A stretch of 64,000 nucleotides of DNA, from positions 372,001 through 436,000 of the forward strand of contig WHVD01000063.1 of assembly GCA_015178975.1 (NCBI GenBank), given 5' to 3'. Below the pieces are notes generated by a model, which did not search any database, was not told the DNA's origin, and was given only the letters and a program-made list of their open reading frames with translations. Each line of letters starts with the position of its first letter. The first letter of the stretch is position 1. Positions 21,793 to 33,536 of the stretch are shown piece by piece. The DNA comes from Hysterangium stoloniferum. Lineage: Eukaryota; Basidiomycota; Agaricomycetes; Hysterangiales; Hysterangiaceae. The position numbers and the translations under genes are program-made.

Positions 21793-24700
21793 TGAAAGAC
21801 CCTTGCTAAAATCTGAAACGGCAACGACGTAATCAGCAGTCTCGTCACACTTGAAGAAAAAAATAGAGAACCCACTGTTCTATATTATTTATCAAATGCA
21901 CGTTATGTAAAAACTGGGAAGACAACAAACATCAGGAGGGAAGATGCAAACTCATCATGCGTTTTAGCGCCCATTATTATGAAGTTACCTAAGTCGTCAT
22001 GATCACATCGTTACTTTTTCTCAGGCCTTTTCTAAATATCAACTTGTATACAATAAACATATATTAGCAGAATTGTTACTGGTCCAGCTCCTTGCTGCAC
22101 TGTCCAGCTGCTTTTAAATTCACGACTACTTATTTGTTCGATCAGAGATCATAAAGACTTGACTGGTTATTAGAGAGTATGGACTGAGGGCAAAAGTTGG
22201 AATGGTCTGGGTATGCTGGGACAACACGCAAAACTTTGACTTGGAGAGGTGGTGAGAATTGAAAAAGGATGTGACAAGGCTATGTCAATGAATGAGTTCC
22301 AGTGGTGTCTCTGTCAGGGTCGGTCTTACTGAGCTAGAAACAGATGTTCTATTTTTAACTTTGAATAATAGATGGGAATTTAAATGTAATCCTTTGATAC
22401 TTAATAGTGACTGTCTGTCCCTCACTTTGCTCATGTCCCATTGGATAAGGACTACACAAATACAAATATACCTTATGTAACCCAAAATACGCGATCCGCA
22501 GCGACTCGAGCCCTAATCTCTCGCTAACCCAAATCCCAGAGAAGTCAACAATACAATATAAATCAAGCCATCCCATCCGGCAATACCGTCTCCGATAGTG
22601 GCGTATTGCTTGTTCCTCGCATACTATTTGCTTCACTGTCATTAGGGGCAAGCGCCCCACCTTTACAATTTGAGCATTCATGAGAAAATTCTGTTTGCTA
22701 GTAGGTTATAAGGAAGTCGTGTTGTGTCACTGATTGTCGGCTCCAATGTCGAGTGTTCAAAATCAACCACTCTACTATTGGCACGAAGCAGATCATATTT
22801 CCTTTTCCACAACTTTTTTTTTCATCTCAGGACCATTGTATTAATATCGCACTTCCAGTCAGAATTAAGGTCGGAACATACTACTAGGACGCTTACGACT
22901 AGTAGATAGCGCCTCTTATTATCGGGGTAATCATGTCTGGTATAGAACCTCAAATTTAAATCAATATCTCTCAGGTCTCGGTCGCAGAATTCCATGGGTC
23001 GATGACAAAGTCCTATCTTCGAGGGATCAACTTTCATTCAAGGACGTTGTGCACACAGTCTCGAAGCACATTCAAATCGCACTAGCAGTCCCCCACTTGG
23101 CATACCGGTTTTCTAAGTTTTTGAGGAGCGTTGGATCGACTTTGGACGAATTAAACAAATATCGATATGATATGATTGGCGATAGACCCTTACACCTTGG
23201 TTCTTGATGATCAATAAAAGGCGTATTTACGAGAAACGGTCACGGTTGAAGAGTGTCGGGCTTCTGAAGTGAAGGAACGTTATGATCTGGTCTGTGTGTT
23301 GAAGAGAGTAGAGGACGGAATTAGACTTGACAGAGGTTGAAATAATAGGTCTGGTATTGCACTGCATTTCTATCTCTTTTTCAGTTGTTCTATGGGCTTT
23401 TTCTTGTTTTCAAGAAACAGCTTCATATTCCCTACCCCCAGTTATTAGGTTAGACTCTTATCATGATATATGCTCATGGCGACAATCAACGAAACTCTTC
23501 GGCTTCCCCTCTTTCCCCCCGATAATAGCGAGACCCACGGATATTTAAATCACAGCTCACTGACCATATTCTCGTCATGTCGTATATATCCTAAGTATTC
23601 CACAGATGATTGCACGCTAACCGCTGGCTCAATCGGTAGCGTGCCAGTCCGAAGGGAACAAAAGTGATAATTAGTAGTCCCGTGCTTCATTATAACCGTG
23701 AGTCATCCTAATGAGCATTCTTAATGACTGATTATTTACATAAAAGCATTGTAGCCCGGTACTGGAAAGACCCACATGTGTGTAATCCCTCTAAGGTTCC
23801 TAGGAGGCTGGCCAAGTGACACCTTCTTGCTTTTTCAGGAGGTGTGTGTGCTGTTCTATTCTATTTTACAAAAATAGGGCGCTGAGAGGCTAATTAAGGT
23901 GCTAAAGCGTGCATTAGTCGTGGGTGAGTATTCCCATGCGGCATAGGGGAATGAAACAATCAGATTTGCAGAGACGGAGGATCATCTCTTGGAAGTTTAT
24001 AATATATCTATTCAACATGTAGCCTAAATCTTTACCTAGTCCGATGCGGCGATCACAATGATAATTCATAAGTACAAACTCGAGCTGAAAAATCCCCATA
24101 CGCAGGCCTCACACCTCTTGAGAAGCAGGCAAAGCTGCTTGCAAACCGTGCAGGATTGACAATGATATACACTTAGTCAATTTCTTTTTCTTGTCAGTTT
24201 GTTTTTTGAGATTGTCCCCCTTTTTTCAGTTGCCACATATGTACAATTTTCAATGGCCAATTGCCTCATGGGGAAATACATATATTGCACAGCAACGAGC
24301 TTTGATTGGAATTAGAGCTGCAAGGGACCACGTATGCCTCCAAGGCTATTCTGTGCACCTACACTCCCAAGTATTGTAAGTCATACCTCACTCTAGGAAC
24401 AGTACCACGAAAATATCAACATGTACTGCGTCTATGTACTCCCTTTACTACACCTTCACTCCAATATATCCTCCTTACAATACATGTAACACACAGCATT
24501 CTGGCCACACGACACAATAATAACAATAACCAAACAAGATGACCTAGCAATGATTATCATGATTCAGCCAAGTCAAAACACGACCAAAACCTACGCACAT
24601 GGAAGAAAAGTCCATGAAATCGACGTGTAAAGGAACCGAGAAAGCATTCTGGCAGTGGCCAGAGATGTCGTTTGACGTGGTCAGAGAGGTCCTGGTCATA

Positions 24701-25359
24701 GTGTTTTTGAAATATGTCATCGATGTTGATTAGGCCAAGTGGCGAGAGCTACATTTATATATATGCCAGAACGTACTTTATTCCGCAACGCGTGTAGGTA
24801 GTGGTACACCGACCGTCCTTCATACTTTCTGAACCTGCCCAGGTTCTCCACAAAGATTATAACAAGACGCGAATGCCAACCATACCCCCAAGACATCGAA
24901 CACGCCTCCAGTGCAAAAATTTCTACCACCGTTGTCAACCATGTCGCTTCCGCCTTGCCCCGTCGACCCACTCCCCCTGGACGACAAGTCATGCTCATCC
25001 GGTTCTATTGACTGCCGAGCTTCCCATCCCCACGCAGAACTTCTGTCGCGGGCCATCTCACCGTCACCGCCACTGCCACTATCGCACCATGCACGTTCGG
25101 CAAAAAGGCTCGTCTAGTTGACATCGCGCTCCTTCCACTGTCCAAAGGCTTTCTAACTTATATTTTTTCCTAATTTTAGCTATTTTATTTCTGGAGGTGC
25201 ATATAAGCATTCAAGTTAAAAATTACTGAACATTGGAACCCTTTTTTTGCTTACTGTAGTTCATACCCCTTTGGTAATGGTGTGTATTCCCCTTTCTGAA
25301 ATACCATTCTGCTGTGGTGTGTATGGTACTGAGGTAAATAACACTATTCCTTTGATAAC
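21793..25359. other. Long stretch without a supported gene
   Basis: Open frames of 60-108 codons occur on both strands (for example 22355-22681 minus and 24717-25121 on both strands), but none shows a recognisable motif or a credible exon chain. The 21793-22280 part would hold the RabGAP promoter. The 24700-25120 part is GC-rich and open in several frames on both strands, which might mean an exon of an unknown gene. The DNA from about 25150 leads into the gypsy LTR. Confidence 0.4.
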
Positions 25360-25863
25360 TGTTATGACCCATTCCCAGATATGTACTTCAATTTCCTGTA
25401 ATCATCTGTAACTTCTGACCCAACTTCATCCATGGAACATTTACAGTTCCCATACTTCTGAACCCAATCCTTGTTCCACATTTGGTAACTTGTCTGCTGA
25501 CAAGTATTCATTCATTCATTTGTTGTATTCCCATTTTGGAATACCTCCCTAATCTGTCTTATTGTGATCCTAGTTTGTAGTACAATAACAAGAGAACATA
25601 TATTAGTTTCCACACATTTGTACTCTACCTTAAATCTGATATCAACTTAGTTTCTTTTTCCTTCTTTCTTTCTGTATGCTCAATATTTGGAACTCTTCAG
25701 AACTCTGAATATCTGTAATCTTCTGGCATAAATCCCTTCACTGAAATTAAGGACATTCCAAGCATTTGTGTAGGGGCACAGAATATACATAAGCTGAAGC
25801 CAACATCCTGACCCTATCTGGAAGTTCCTGAGTTCCCAGTTATTTTCTGATAGTGCTTAAATA
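25360..25863 (+). repeat. 5' LTR of a family A Ty3/gypsy element (decayed)
   Basis: It starts TGTTATGACCCATTCCC and is collinear with the reverse complement of the LTRs at 57237 and 63248: ggtaacttgtctgctgacaa, tatcaacttagtttcttt, ggaactcttcagaactctga, ataagctgaagccaac and cctgaccctatctgg in the same order. The 3' terminus is damaged (ttaaata rather than TTAACA) and the primer-binding stretch before gag is missing. Confidence 0.85.
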
Positions 25864-26165
25864 AGGTCCCAAATGCAAAGCTGCTGAAGGACCATCCCAA
25901 CTTCAATCCCCATTGTGACTTTATACTACTCAACCCTAAACCCCAGCTCAGCCCACAACATCAGCTTCCATCGAAGAAGTCATTGAGGTAGCAAAAGATC
26001 CTGACACTCCCAAAGTTACCAACAACAATGACAAGGAAGAACAACCAGACAAATTGAGAAAGAAATATTCTGACAATCCAACTGAAATGATGTTCATCAA
26101 CTCCAGTGTGAAATTTGCTGACTATTTGAAATCCACTGAGGAAAGAAAAGAATCCTCCCACACTG
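25864..26165 (+). pseudogene. Family A gypsy gag, first segment
   Basis: It encodes the same gag as the element at 57-64 kb: KAAEGPSQLQSPL is followed by EEVIEVAKDPDTPKV and NPTEMMFINSSVKFADYLKS. The gag start codon is lost, since the position reads aataaggtccc instead of atgggtccc. The frame is broken after KESSHT by the insertion of the element at 26166-30097 and continues at 30103. Confidence 0.88.
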
Positions 26166-26913
26166 TGTTGGAATGTATACATCATGAACACTCGGGTATA
26201 GACTGTCACGAATCGATTATTCCTCAATAAAGTCGAATAATATTCTACTAATCGAACTCGAAAGCCTCATTCGACGAAGTATATATTCGCCCTGTCGATG
26301 AAGTAAGAGGCTATTACCAGTCGCGAGAACTTATGGAAGTATTTGTCGAAGAAGTTACAACAAGATAGATTACTAATGCTACTAGTATACAGATATTTCA
26401 ACTGACTTCCCTCGCTCCTTTCATAGCCCTTTTATGCTTTTTGTCGTATCGTTATGACTATGTTATGAACTAATGATGAAATCATACATGACGTTGAAAT
26501 CATACATGATGTTGAAATGAGACATGTCAAAAGAGATTCGATGGTGTCGAATAATGTTCGGTTTTTGTTGAGTCGAATTCGATAAGTCGAAGAGTTGTCG
26601 AAAGTTACCTTTGATTGTTTGTGACAATATCGTGACATGTGACAGTTGTGACATAGACACCCGACACCACCACCATATCGTTGATGGTGCCTGGTGATGG
26701 TTGGACCTGCAGCATATATAAGCTAGTTGACCATTGTAGTGTCACCTCAGTCCATTATACATATACGTGACTGAGGTGAGTCAAGATCCTAAGCTAATCA
26801 CTGATACTGTAACTAATAGTTGCTTTATTAGCTATATTACTATTAGGTACATAAAATAGAGTCACTTATACTTATCCATGACTCCCTAATAATATGGGTC
26901 TTGAATTTTATCA
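26166..26913 (+). repeat. 5' LTR of the LARD element, split by a solo LTR
   Basis: It matches the 3' LTR at 29801-30097 (ccatatcgttgatggtgcct, ggttggacctgcagcatata, agctaatcactgatactg). Bases 26204-26653 plus one TSD copy are a later insertion, leaving about 293 bp of LTR. Confidence 0.92.
26204..26653 (-). repeat. Solo LTR, family B, minus orientation, with TSD TAGAC
   Basis: On the plus strand it runs TGTCACGAATCG ... AGTTGTGACA, the reverse complement of family B. It is bracketed by TAGAC at 26199-26203 and 26654-26658. Removing it restores the LARD LTR sequence ggtatagacaccc/tgacacc seen at 29835, which proves the insertion order. Confidence 0.95.
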
Positions 26914-26927
26914 GGTTATGGGCCCTG
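26914..26927 (+). other. Primer-binding site, initiator-tRNA-Met anticodon-loop type
   Basis: The bases ggttatgggccctgg follow the 5' LTR directly. GGTTATGGGCCC is the reverse complement of GGGCCCATAACC, the anticodon stem-loop of eukaryotic initiator tRNA-Met. Copia of Drosophila is known to prime from an internal half of that tRNA, so this supports a Ty1/copia affiliation. Confidence 0.75.
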
Positions 26928-28447
26928 GTCGCGCCGGATAACACGAATGACGAAACACCATTCAATCGTGTTTTCAAGCCACAAGACCCTTTCATACATT
27001 CTCATACCTAATCGAAACAAACTTTCTGCACAGGCTGCATATTCATCTTCAAAATGCTCTTCACCCCACATTCCCTTTAGGGGACTCAAAGTTCTTACAC
27101 ATGGTGTCGATCACCCAATCCTACCATGTTGCCACAACAATTATCATTTGAACATACGTCCATCACATCTACCATAATTCTATTCAATGCAAACTTTTCA
27201 ACCATCTGCATTACACCTTCCTGCATTATTTTTCAAGCCATCATTACCAGTCATGACCGGTTATCCGAATCTCTTTCTCTTTCTCGACTCACCTCACATC
27301 GCTTGCCTGTCTTTGCTGGCCATCACTCCTATCTCATCCATCCCTCTCTTTTTCCATAGCCAATGAACTGATCATATCTTGTCTCACATTACCCCAAATT
27401 TATTCGGTTGCCTGTTTCCTTTTTGGGTCTCCAGCAGGGAACTACGTAACAGGAGGAGTAGAGCGGTGAGGAGGAGCATTGAGAGTTAAGACACTGCACA
27501 ATAGGAAGGAGAGTGGTGAGGAAGAGCATTGAGAAGAGAACACCGCACCACAATTGCAAAAGTGGCCCTCTTTGTTTAGGTTCACCTTGTAATGGTGTCT
27601 GTCCATTGTTCACCACACTCGTTGCGTGCACATCATATCCGGCATCCTTCAACACCTCTTTCAACTCACTTTGGCACATAATCACGTCCACCCCATTGTC
27701 TTATTGCCACCACATCTATTGTGTCTGCATTCAACATTCTCGATGACTCATTGATTTGAGGACTGGATGCCACAACGATCGACAACTCATATATGTAATG
27801 TCTCTGAAACCACGCGACAGTGTGAGGAGGAGTGTTGAGCATCAAGACACCACATAGTTGCGTCGGCCATCCTTATCAGCTCAGCACTGTCCCTAATCGC
27901 GTCTGTCCACCAATTTCCAAATTCCGCCCACATCACCTCGTCATTTCACTGTCACCTCTGAGCAAAACTATTTGGTGCTACCTTACACCACTATCCTTTT
28001 GTGTCATCTACTCCACTGTTCTACAGTCTCCATCGCATTGGTTCCTATCATATAATGGCCACGACACTTATCTTATCCATCCCTTTGCATGGCTGTGGTG
28101 GCAACAGGAAGAGTAGCACGGTGAGGAGGAGTGCTTAGAAGAGAACACCGCACCATGGAAGGAAGCGGCACCCCTTTGTTAGGTCACGATGCTCAGCAAT
28201 CATCTATTCAGCATACCATGGAGCCTGAGCTGTTCATGGACTTATTATTCTTAGCCTGGCCGTAGTCGTGGACACTTCATTGTCTCATCGTCACCACATG
28301 TTTTGACAGTGTCTGCGTTCAACATGCTCAACTTTGTCACCTTATCTGGCCTATCCAATTGGTGATGCAAGCACGTCTGCTATCACGACAGCGTCCATTT
28401 CAAACACTGCCCACAACATTATGATGCATAAATGTCGTTTTATTATC

Positions 28448-28985
28448 GCCTCTGTGCGAATTTTTAGTGTGCCAATACGCACCATCATCTTACATCGCCT
28501 CTGAGCGAACTGTCACATGTGCCCCATGGTGCATTTTATCGCCTCTGAGTGAACTGTCATATGTACCCCATGGTACATTTTATCACCTCTGAGTGAACTG
28601 TCACATGTGCCCCATGGTGCATTTTATCGCCTCTGAGCGAACTGTCACATGTGCCCCATGGTGCATTTTATCACCTCTGAGCGAACTGTCACATGTGCCC
28701 CATGGTACATTTTATCACCTCTGAGCGAACTGTCACATGTGCCCCATGGTGCATTTTATCACCTCTGAGCGAACTGTCATATGTACCCCATGGTACATTT
28801 TATCACCTCTGAGCGAACTGTCACATGTGCCCCATGGTGCATTTTATCGCCTCTGAGCGAACTGTCACATGTGCCCCATGGTGCATTTTATTGCCTCTGA
28901 GCGAACTGTCATATGTACCCCATAGTACATTTTATTGCCTCTGAGCGACCCATCATCATTGCCCCATGGCACATTTTATTGCTTC
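28448..28985 (+). repeat. 44-bp tandem array, about 12 copies, inside the LARD element
   Basis: The unit contains cgcctctgagcgaactgtca and catgtgccccatggtgcatt, with a period of 44 bp (the ctgagcga word recurs at 28501 and 28633, three periods apart). Copies differ by single transitions such as gtgcc/gtacc and tcgcc/tcacc. Each unit has a near-palindrome around ccatgg. The first and last units are more diverged. Confidence 0.93.
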
Positions 28986-29789
28986 TGAGCAAACTGTTCC
29001 ACCGTCATTTCTCTGTCGGCTATTTTTTTTGGGATCGCCTCTTTCCAATGTCTGCTGTTGGCGACAAAAATATTGGCACATTTATAAGTCTACCTTTTTA
29101 GGGACAAAATTTATGGCAGAAGATTACCTTTTTTTTCCGGAACCACCTGTTCCAAGTTGACCGCGACCACCCCTGTCTGGCCGGTGATGAAACTTATGGC
29201 AATATATCGAGCAAAACAAAAAATAAAATAAAAAACTCAAATTTTATGGAACCGTTTGTTCCAAGTCCACCGCACCACCTCTGAGTGACCAATTCGGCAA
29301 CAAAATTTATAGCACAATTTTTTTTGACCAAAGCTATGCAAGTCGAGGAGGAGAATCTTAGTCCTGTCTTACACAGCTTCGTTCCAGTTGACCCTGGCAG
29401 ATCAGTATTTCAATTTCTCGAAGCTCCACATCATCTTTGTTCAACTTCGCCCGTTTCTTCATCACCCCCACTTCATTATCAATTCCCCATCTATTCATAT
29501 CAAATTCATACCGGATTTTCGCATCTAGCTTCTTATATCCAGACATAAGACTCTTATCTCGTGGCCCACTATTTGAGGCATCCTGCTGCCCTCATTGGCA
29601 AAAGTCGCGAAACCCGCATCTCCTGAAGTGGAATCCGCCATTTTCATCAGTTCTACGACCCAGCAAGCTTCATTTTGGACCTACGTTATACGACCCAAAA
29701 ATCCATCTCACTTTCACCTTGCACCTACTGACTTTTGTCCAACTTCATGGTTTCCTCGATCACCAGTAGTGAAGACTCAGTTGTTCATG

Positions 29790-29800
29790 CTGAGGAGGAG
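29790..29800 (+). other. Polypurine tract of the LARD element
   Basis: The stretch tgaggaggag directly precedes the 3' LTR start TGTTGG. Confidence 0.75.
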
Positions 29801-30097
29801 TGTTGGAATGTATACATAATGAACACTCGGGTATAGACACCTGACACCACCGCCATATCGTTGATGGTGCCTGGTGATGGTTGGACCTGCAGCATATATA
29901 AGCTAGTTGACCATTGTAGTGTCACCTCAGTCCGTTATACATATACGTGACTGAGGTGAGTCAAGATCCTAAGCTAATCACTGATACTGTAACTAATAGT
30001 TGCTTTATTAGCTATATTACTATTAGGTACACAAAATAGAGTCCGTTATACATATACATGACTGAGCTATATTACTATTAGGTCTTGCTTTTCAACA
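29801..30097 (+). repeat. 3' LTR of the LARD element
   Basis: 297 bp, TGTTGGAATG ... TTCAACA, unbroken. It contains the catatataagc TATA-like motif shared with the 5' LTR. Confidence 0.93.
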
Positions 30098-30102
30098 CAC
30101 TG

Positions 30103-30381
30103 GAGTCAAAGAACCTGAACCATTTACTGGCAAGGATCCAAAAAAATTGAAGAATTTTCTTCTTCAATGCCATTTCAGTTTCCATGATTGACCCACTACA
30201 TTTAAATCTGACAGTCAAAAAGTCAACTTTGCACTCTCATATCTCAAGGATACTACCCAGGATTGGTTTGAACCTGGACTTTCCAGAATATCCGATGAGA
30301 CACCCATATGGCTCGATGACTGGGACACATTTGTTGAAGAACTAGAAACTAACTTCAGACCTTACAATCAATTGGGCAAGC
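30103..30381 (+). pseudogene. Family A gypsy gag, second segment
   Basis: It continues the gag frame interrupted at 26165: GVKEPEPFTGKDPKKLKNFL, a TGA where the related copy has Arg in FCDRPTAF, then YLKDTTQDWFEPGL and VEELETNFRPYNQ. It is cut again at 30381 by a family B solo LTR; a short remnant (AENELMTLKM) resumes at about 30824-30861. Confidence 0.88.
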
Positions 30382-30818
30382 TGTCACAACCATCACAAGT
30401 CACAACATTGTCACAAACATTCAAAGTAATATTCAACAACTCTTCGACTCATTGAATTCGACTTGACAAACCTGAACATTATTCGACAATATTGAATCTC
30501 TTTCAACATGTCTTATTTCAATGTCACAAATGATTTCATTATTAGATCATAATATAGTCATAATGATATGAAGAAAATTATAAAAGGGCCATGAAAGAAG
30601 TGAGGGAAGTCAGTCAAAATATTTGTATAATTAGTGTCATATTAATAATCAAATCTTACTTATTGTAACTTCTTCGACAACACTTCCATGAGTCCTCGTG
30701 ACTGGTAATAGCCTCTTACTTCATCAACAGAGTGAATATATACTTCGTCAAATGAGGCTTTCAAGTTCGATCAATAGAATATTATTTGACTTTATTGAAG
30801 AACAATTGATTCATAACA
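30382..30818 (+). repeat. Solo LTR, family B, in gypsy gag
   Basis: 437 bp, TGTCACAACCATCAC ... TTCATAACA. The flanks are CAAGC and AAAGC, a 4-of-5 duplication. The intact gag copy at about 62140 reads ggcaaagcgg at the same place. Confidence 0.9.
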
Positions 30819-30879
30819 AAAGCAGAAAATGAATTAATGACACTCAAGATGAGGGACAATGATGGAGGCTGATACTGTG

Positions 30880-31320
30880 CTGGGTAAGAGCATATTGTTG
30901 TTCCCATGTATTAAGAGTTGTGCATGGAGCTTATCGGAGGGTTTTTGGAGAAACCTGCAGGAAAGCTGGTAGGACTTGGCTTCAGCTTATAGGCTGTGCC
31001 CTCGCAAGATCGTGTCATCCAATTTCAGACAGGTGGACGGGAATCCCAGGGAGTCTGGGAGTAGTTGGTGGGTTGTAAGGTCAGAGGGTCAACTGTGGGA
31101 ATCCTGCAGAGGTTTAGAGGTCAGGTGGAGATGAGTCAGGGTTCGAGATAGATAGATCAGAGGTTGAGTGATAGATGGGTCAGAGCCCATGGGCTCTGAC
31201 GAGGTAAAGAGCAGTGTGTTTCAAAGAGGAGATTAGAGTGGAAAATGTACTGAGATTACTGGGAAGAATCTAAGCTGATTTTCTGACTGGATTGTATGTA
31301 CAACATCTGCCAGTTAAAAA
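30880..31320 (-). repeat. LTR fragment, family D
   Basis: It is collinear with 53099-53470: ggtaggacttggcttcagct, ccctcgcaagatcgtg, gggaatcccagggagtctgg, tgggctctgac and ttttctgactggattgtatg, up to aacatctgccag. It stops at ctgccag, where the next copies continue into a TATA-like tatatagactg. Confidence 0.7.
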
Positions 31321-31399
31321 ATGGAAAAAACTTAGAAATACATAACACACTGGAATACCTGCTGGAACTCACTCCTGTTTATCTCTGACCCTGTCCCAT

Positions 31400-31662
31400 G
31401 CACCAGTCACTGGACCCCACTTGGAAAACCCAACAGCTCTCTAACTGAGCCCCATTCCCATTATGGTTAAATGACCTATCACATTTCGGACTCCACTCCC
31501 ACCCTGTTCCTGTTATGGTCTAACAACCTGTCATGTTTTGGACTCCACTCCACTCTGCTCTGTTCCTAATACCAAGTTTGGTGTTTACTTATCTCGTTTC
31601 ATGTTTGCTAGTTTAGATTTCATTACTACTGGATTTGGTATGTTATACATTCCACAGTCTAT
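31400..31662 (+). repeat. LTR fragment, family D, opposite orientation
   Basis: It matches 46215-46445: gagccccattcccat, ggactcc repeats, caagtttggtgtttact, tactggatttggtatg and cacagtctatata. Together with the preceding fragment it forms a rearranged, inverted family D copy. Confidence 0.65.
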
Positions 31663-31985
31663 ATAGTCTTTGGAAAATAAGTGAAAGATGAAAAGTTCCA
31701 CAAGTTGCAAGGATGTGATTGTATTGTGAGTGGGTATGAAAATTCCTTGTTTTGAGAATTGGTCTACAACAACAAGAACAGATGTATAGTCTTTAGAAGA
31801 CAGAATGTGTTCAATGAAATCCATGGAAATTGAGTTCCAGGGTTTTTCCAGTATCAGAAGTTACTTGAGAAGGCCATATGGCTTATATCACTGGGATTTG
31901 GAGTGTAAGCAGGTGGTAACATAACTGGGTTACAAAATCTCAGAGGTTGGACCAAGTGTATTCTCTTTAGATTGGGTTTCTCTGG
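31663..31985 (-). pseudogene. Gypsy integrase fragment
   Basis: The minus strand encodes MDFIEHILSSKDYTSVLVVV, then DQFSKQGIFIPTHNTI, matching the integrase core start of the family A element at 60391-60620 (SMDFIEQLP, RFSKQGIFIPTHD). The first catalytic Asp is visible. The rest of integrase is missing. Confidence 0.85.
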
Positions 31986-32860
31986 AAACCCTTCACTAAA
32001 CTCTGCATGCACACTTAACAGTTACATGGACAACATGATCTCATGAGGGTGCAGCCTATAAGCTGAAGCCAAGTCCTACTGGATTTCCCACAGGTTTCCC
32101 TGGAAACCCTCTGTGTACATACTGTCATGAACGTACAAACTCAAATTTCAATAATATTCAATTTAATATTTCTTTGACATTTCTTCGACTTTCTGACTCA
32201 ATTTCCGACTCAACTTCCGACTCGACTATTCTTTGACAATATCTTTGACAATCTCGAATATCTTTGACTTGTCTCAGGTTGATGTCATTGATGATTTCAC
32301 TTTGATATCATATTATCATCATAGGTAAATGATATATAGTATATAAGGGCAATGATAGGAACGAAGGAAGTCAGTCAGAAAACCTGTACTATATTATATT
32401 ATTACTGTATTACATAATTGTCGAACTTTTCCGAGTCCTTCTTTGACTTATTTATTCGTGAGCCTCTGTGTCCTATCTTTGCCTCACGCTTTATCGACAG
32501 GACGAATTAATACTTCATTGAATGAGGCATCTTTATTTGATATTGTTGAATATTCTTCAATTGTTTATTCAACTTTATTGAGTAAAATTCGATTCGTGAC
32601 ACATACCCCTAACACCCAGTTACTTAGTACATACCTGCTCCAACCCCATCTCACAATGGTATTGACCTCGTTGGAGCCCATGGGCTTTCTGACTGGTTTC
32701 TTGACATATCAACCATCGACCTACTGACCTATTGACTATACCTGGACTCCCCAGGTTTCCTGTCTGCTTGTTTGAAATTGGATGCTATGATCTCACGAGG
32801 GTGCAGCCTATAAGTTGAAGAGAAGTCCTACCAGAATACCTGTTTTCTGCCGAACAGAGA
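31986..32860 (+). repeat. Family D LTR pieces, split by a family B solo LTR
   Basis: The block ctataagctgaagccaagtc near 32055 and a similar block near 32805 (ctataagttgaagagaagtc), with gagcccatgggct near 32670, are family D sequence. The family B LTR at 32123-32601 sits between them. Confidence 0.55.
32123..32601 (+). repeat. Solo LTR, family B, with TSD CATAC
   Basis: 479 bp, TGTCATGAACG ... GATTCGTGACA, flanked by perfect CATAC copies at 32118-32122 and 32602-32606. Confidence 0.95.
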
Positions 32861-33536
32861 ACAGTGCTGAATATGGTAAGAAGTATGCTTTGCATTCACT
32901 GTCTGACACTTACAGAGACTTTCAAGGTTGTTGGAATTAGGCTAATGCAAAAAGGGGATGGAAGCCGGTTTGCCCTTTTATGCGTCCCTATCGGGACTTT
33001 TGTTCTGTTATTCTTTTTGTTCTCACTATAGGCTAATTGTTCTATTGTTCAATATTGTATGACCACATGTCCCACGTCCCTTGCTATTGTTCTCTCATAC
33101 TTAAATACAAACCTCACTGTAAGGCTGTTGGTATCAGCCTCACTCAGTCGGTAGCAGATGGGACAAGAGTATTGTATTTGGTGCTTTCGCTGGCTTTACA
33201 GATGTATGGTGCATCTAATTTATAGAAGTCCATTGAATGTTCGTGACGACGGAATTAGAAAAGGAGAAACCGGGGTTCTATAATGTGGTGGTCAAGGAGA
33301 TGAGAAGAGATTTAAGATCCTGATCCGGTTCCACCAGGCATATGTGTCACTAGGGGAATGGCTGTTGATCGAGCCCAATAGCGGGTTGGGACTCGGTGAC
33401 ACGGGCAATTGGTAAGTCGGCCAGGGGTGGCCAGTGGTCAATGATGCAGCTCTGCATAGGATTACACTCACAATACTATGTAATCCTTAGTTGATTATTA
33501 CTACTTATCAACCAAAACTTCTTATTTACAACACAG
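32861..33536. other. Intergenic, no gene seen
   Basis: AT-rich DNA with short frames only. It leads up to the kinase pseudogene. Confidence 0.5.

Larger units (their letters stand above)
26161..30102 (+). mobile_element. Non-autonomous copia-like LTR retrotransposon (LARD type) in gypsy gag
   Basis: The element runs from TGTTGGAATG at 26166 to TTCAACA at 30097 and is flanked by the direct repeat CACTG (26161-26165 and 30098-30102). Its two LTRs are about 293 bp (26166-26913 after subtracting a 455-bp insertion) and 297 bp (29801-30097). A primer-binding site follows the 5' LTR and a polypurine tract precedes the 3' LTR. The 2.9-kb internal region (26914-29800) has no gag, protease, reverse transcriptase or integrase in any frame. 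It consists of TCACC/ACCTC-rich DNA plus a 44-bp tandem array. It must have moved using enzymes of another element. Ends, TSD and order are seen directly; the trans-mobilisation is inferred. Confidence 0.93.

Noticed and set aside
23610..23690. tRNA-like string (ggctcaatcggtagcgtg)
   Set aside because: No TPsiC box (GGTTCRA) or acceptor stem pairing follows within tRNA length.
24717..25121. Gene on either strand with overlapping open frames
   Set aside because: Three frames on two strands are open, with no motif, no splice chain and no neighbour support.
28448..28985. 44-bp array considered as a CRISPR
   Set aside because: Units are direct tandem copies without unique spacers, inside a eukaryotic LTR element.
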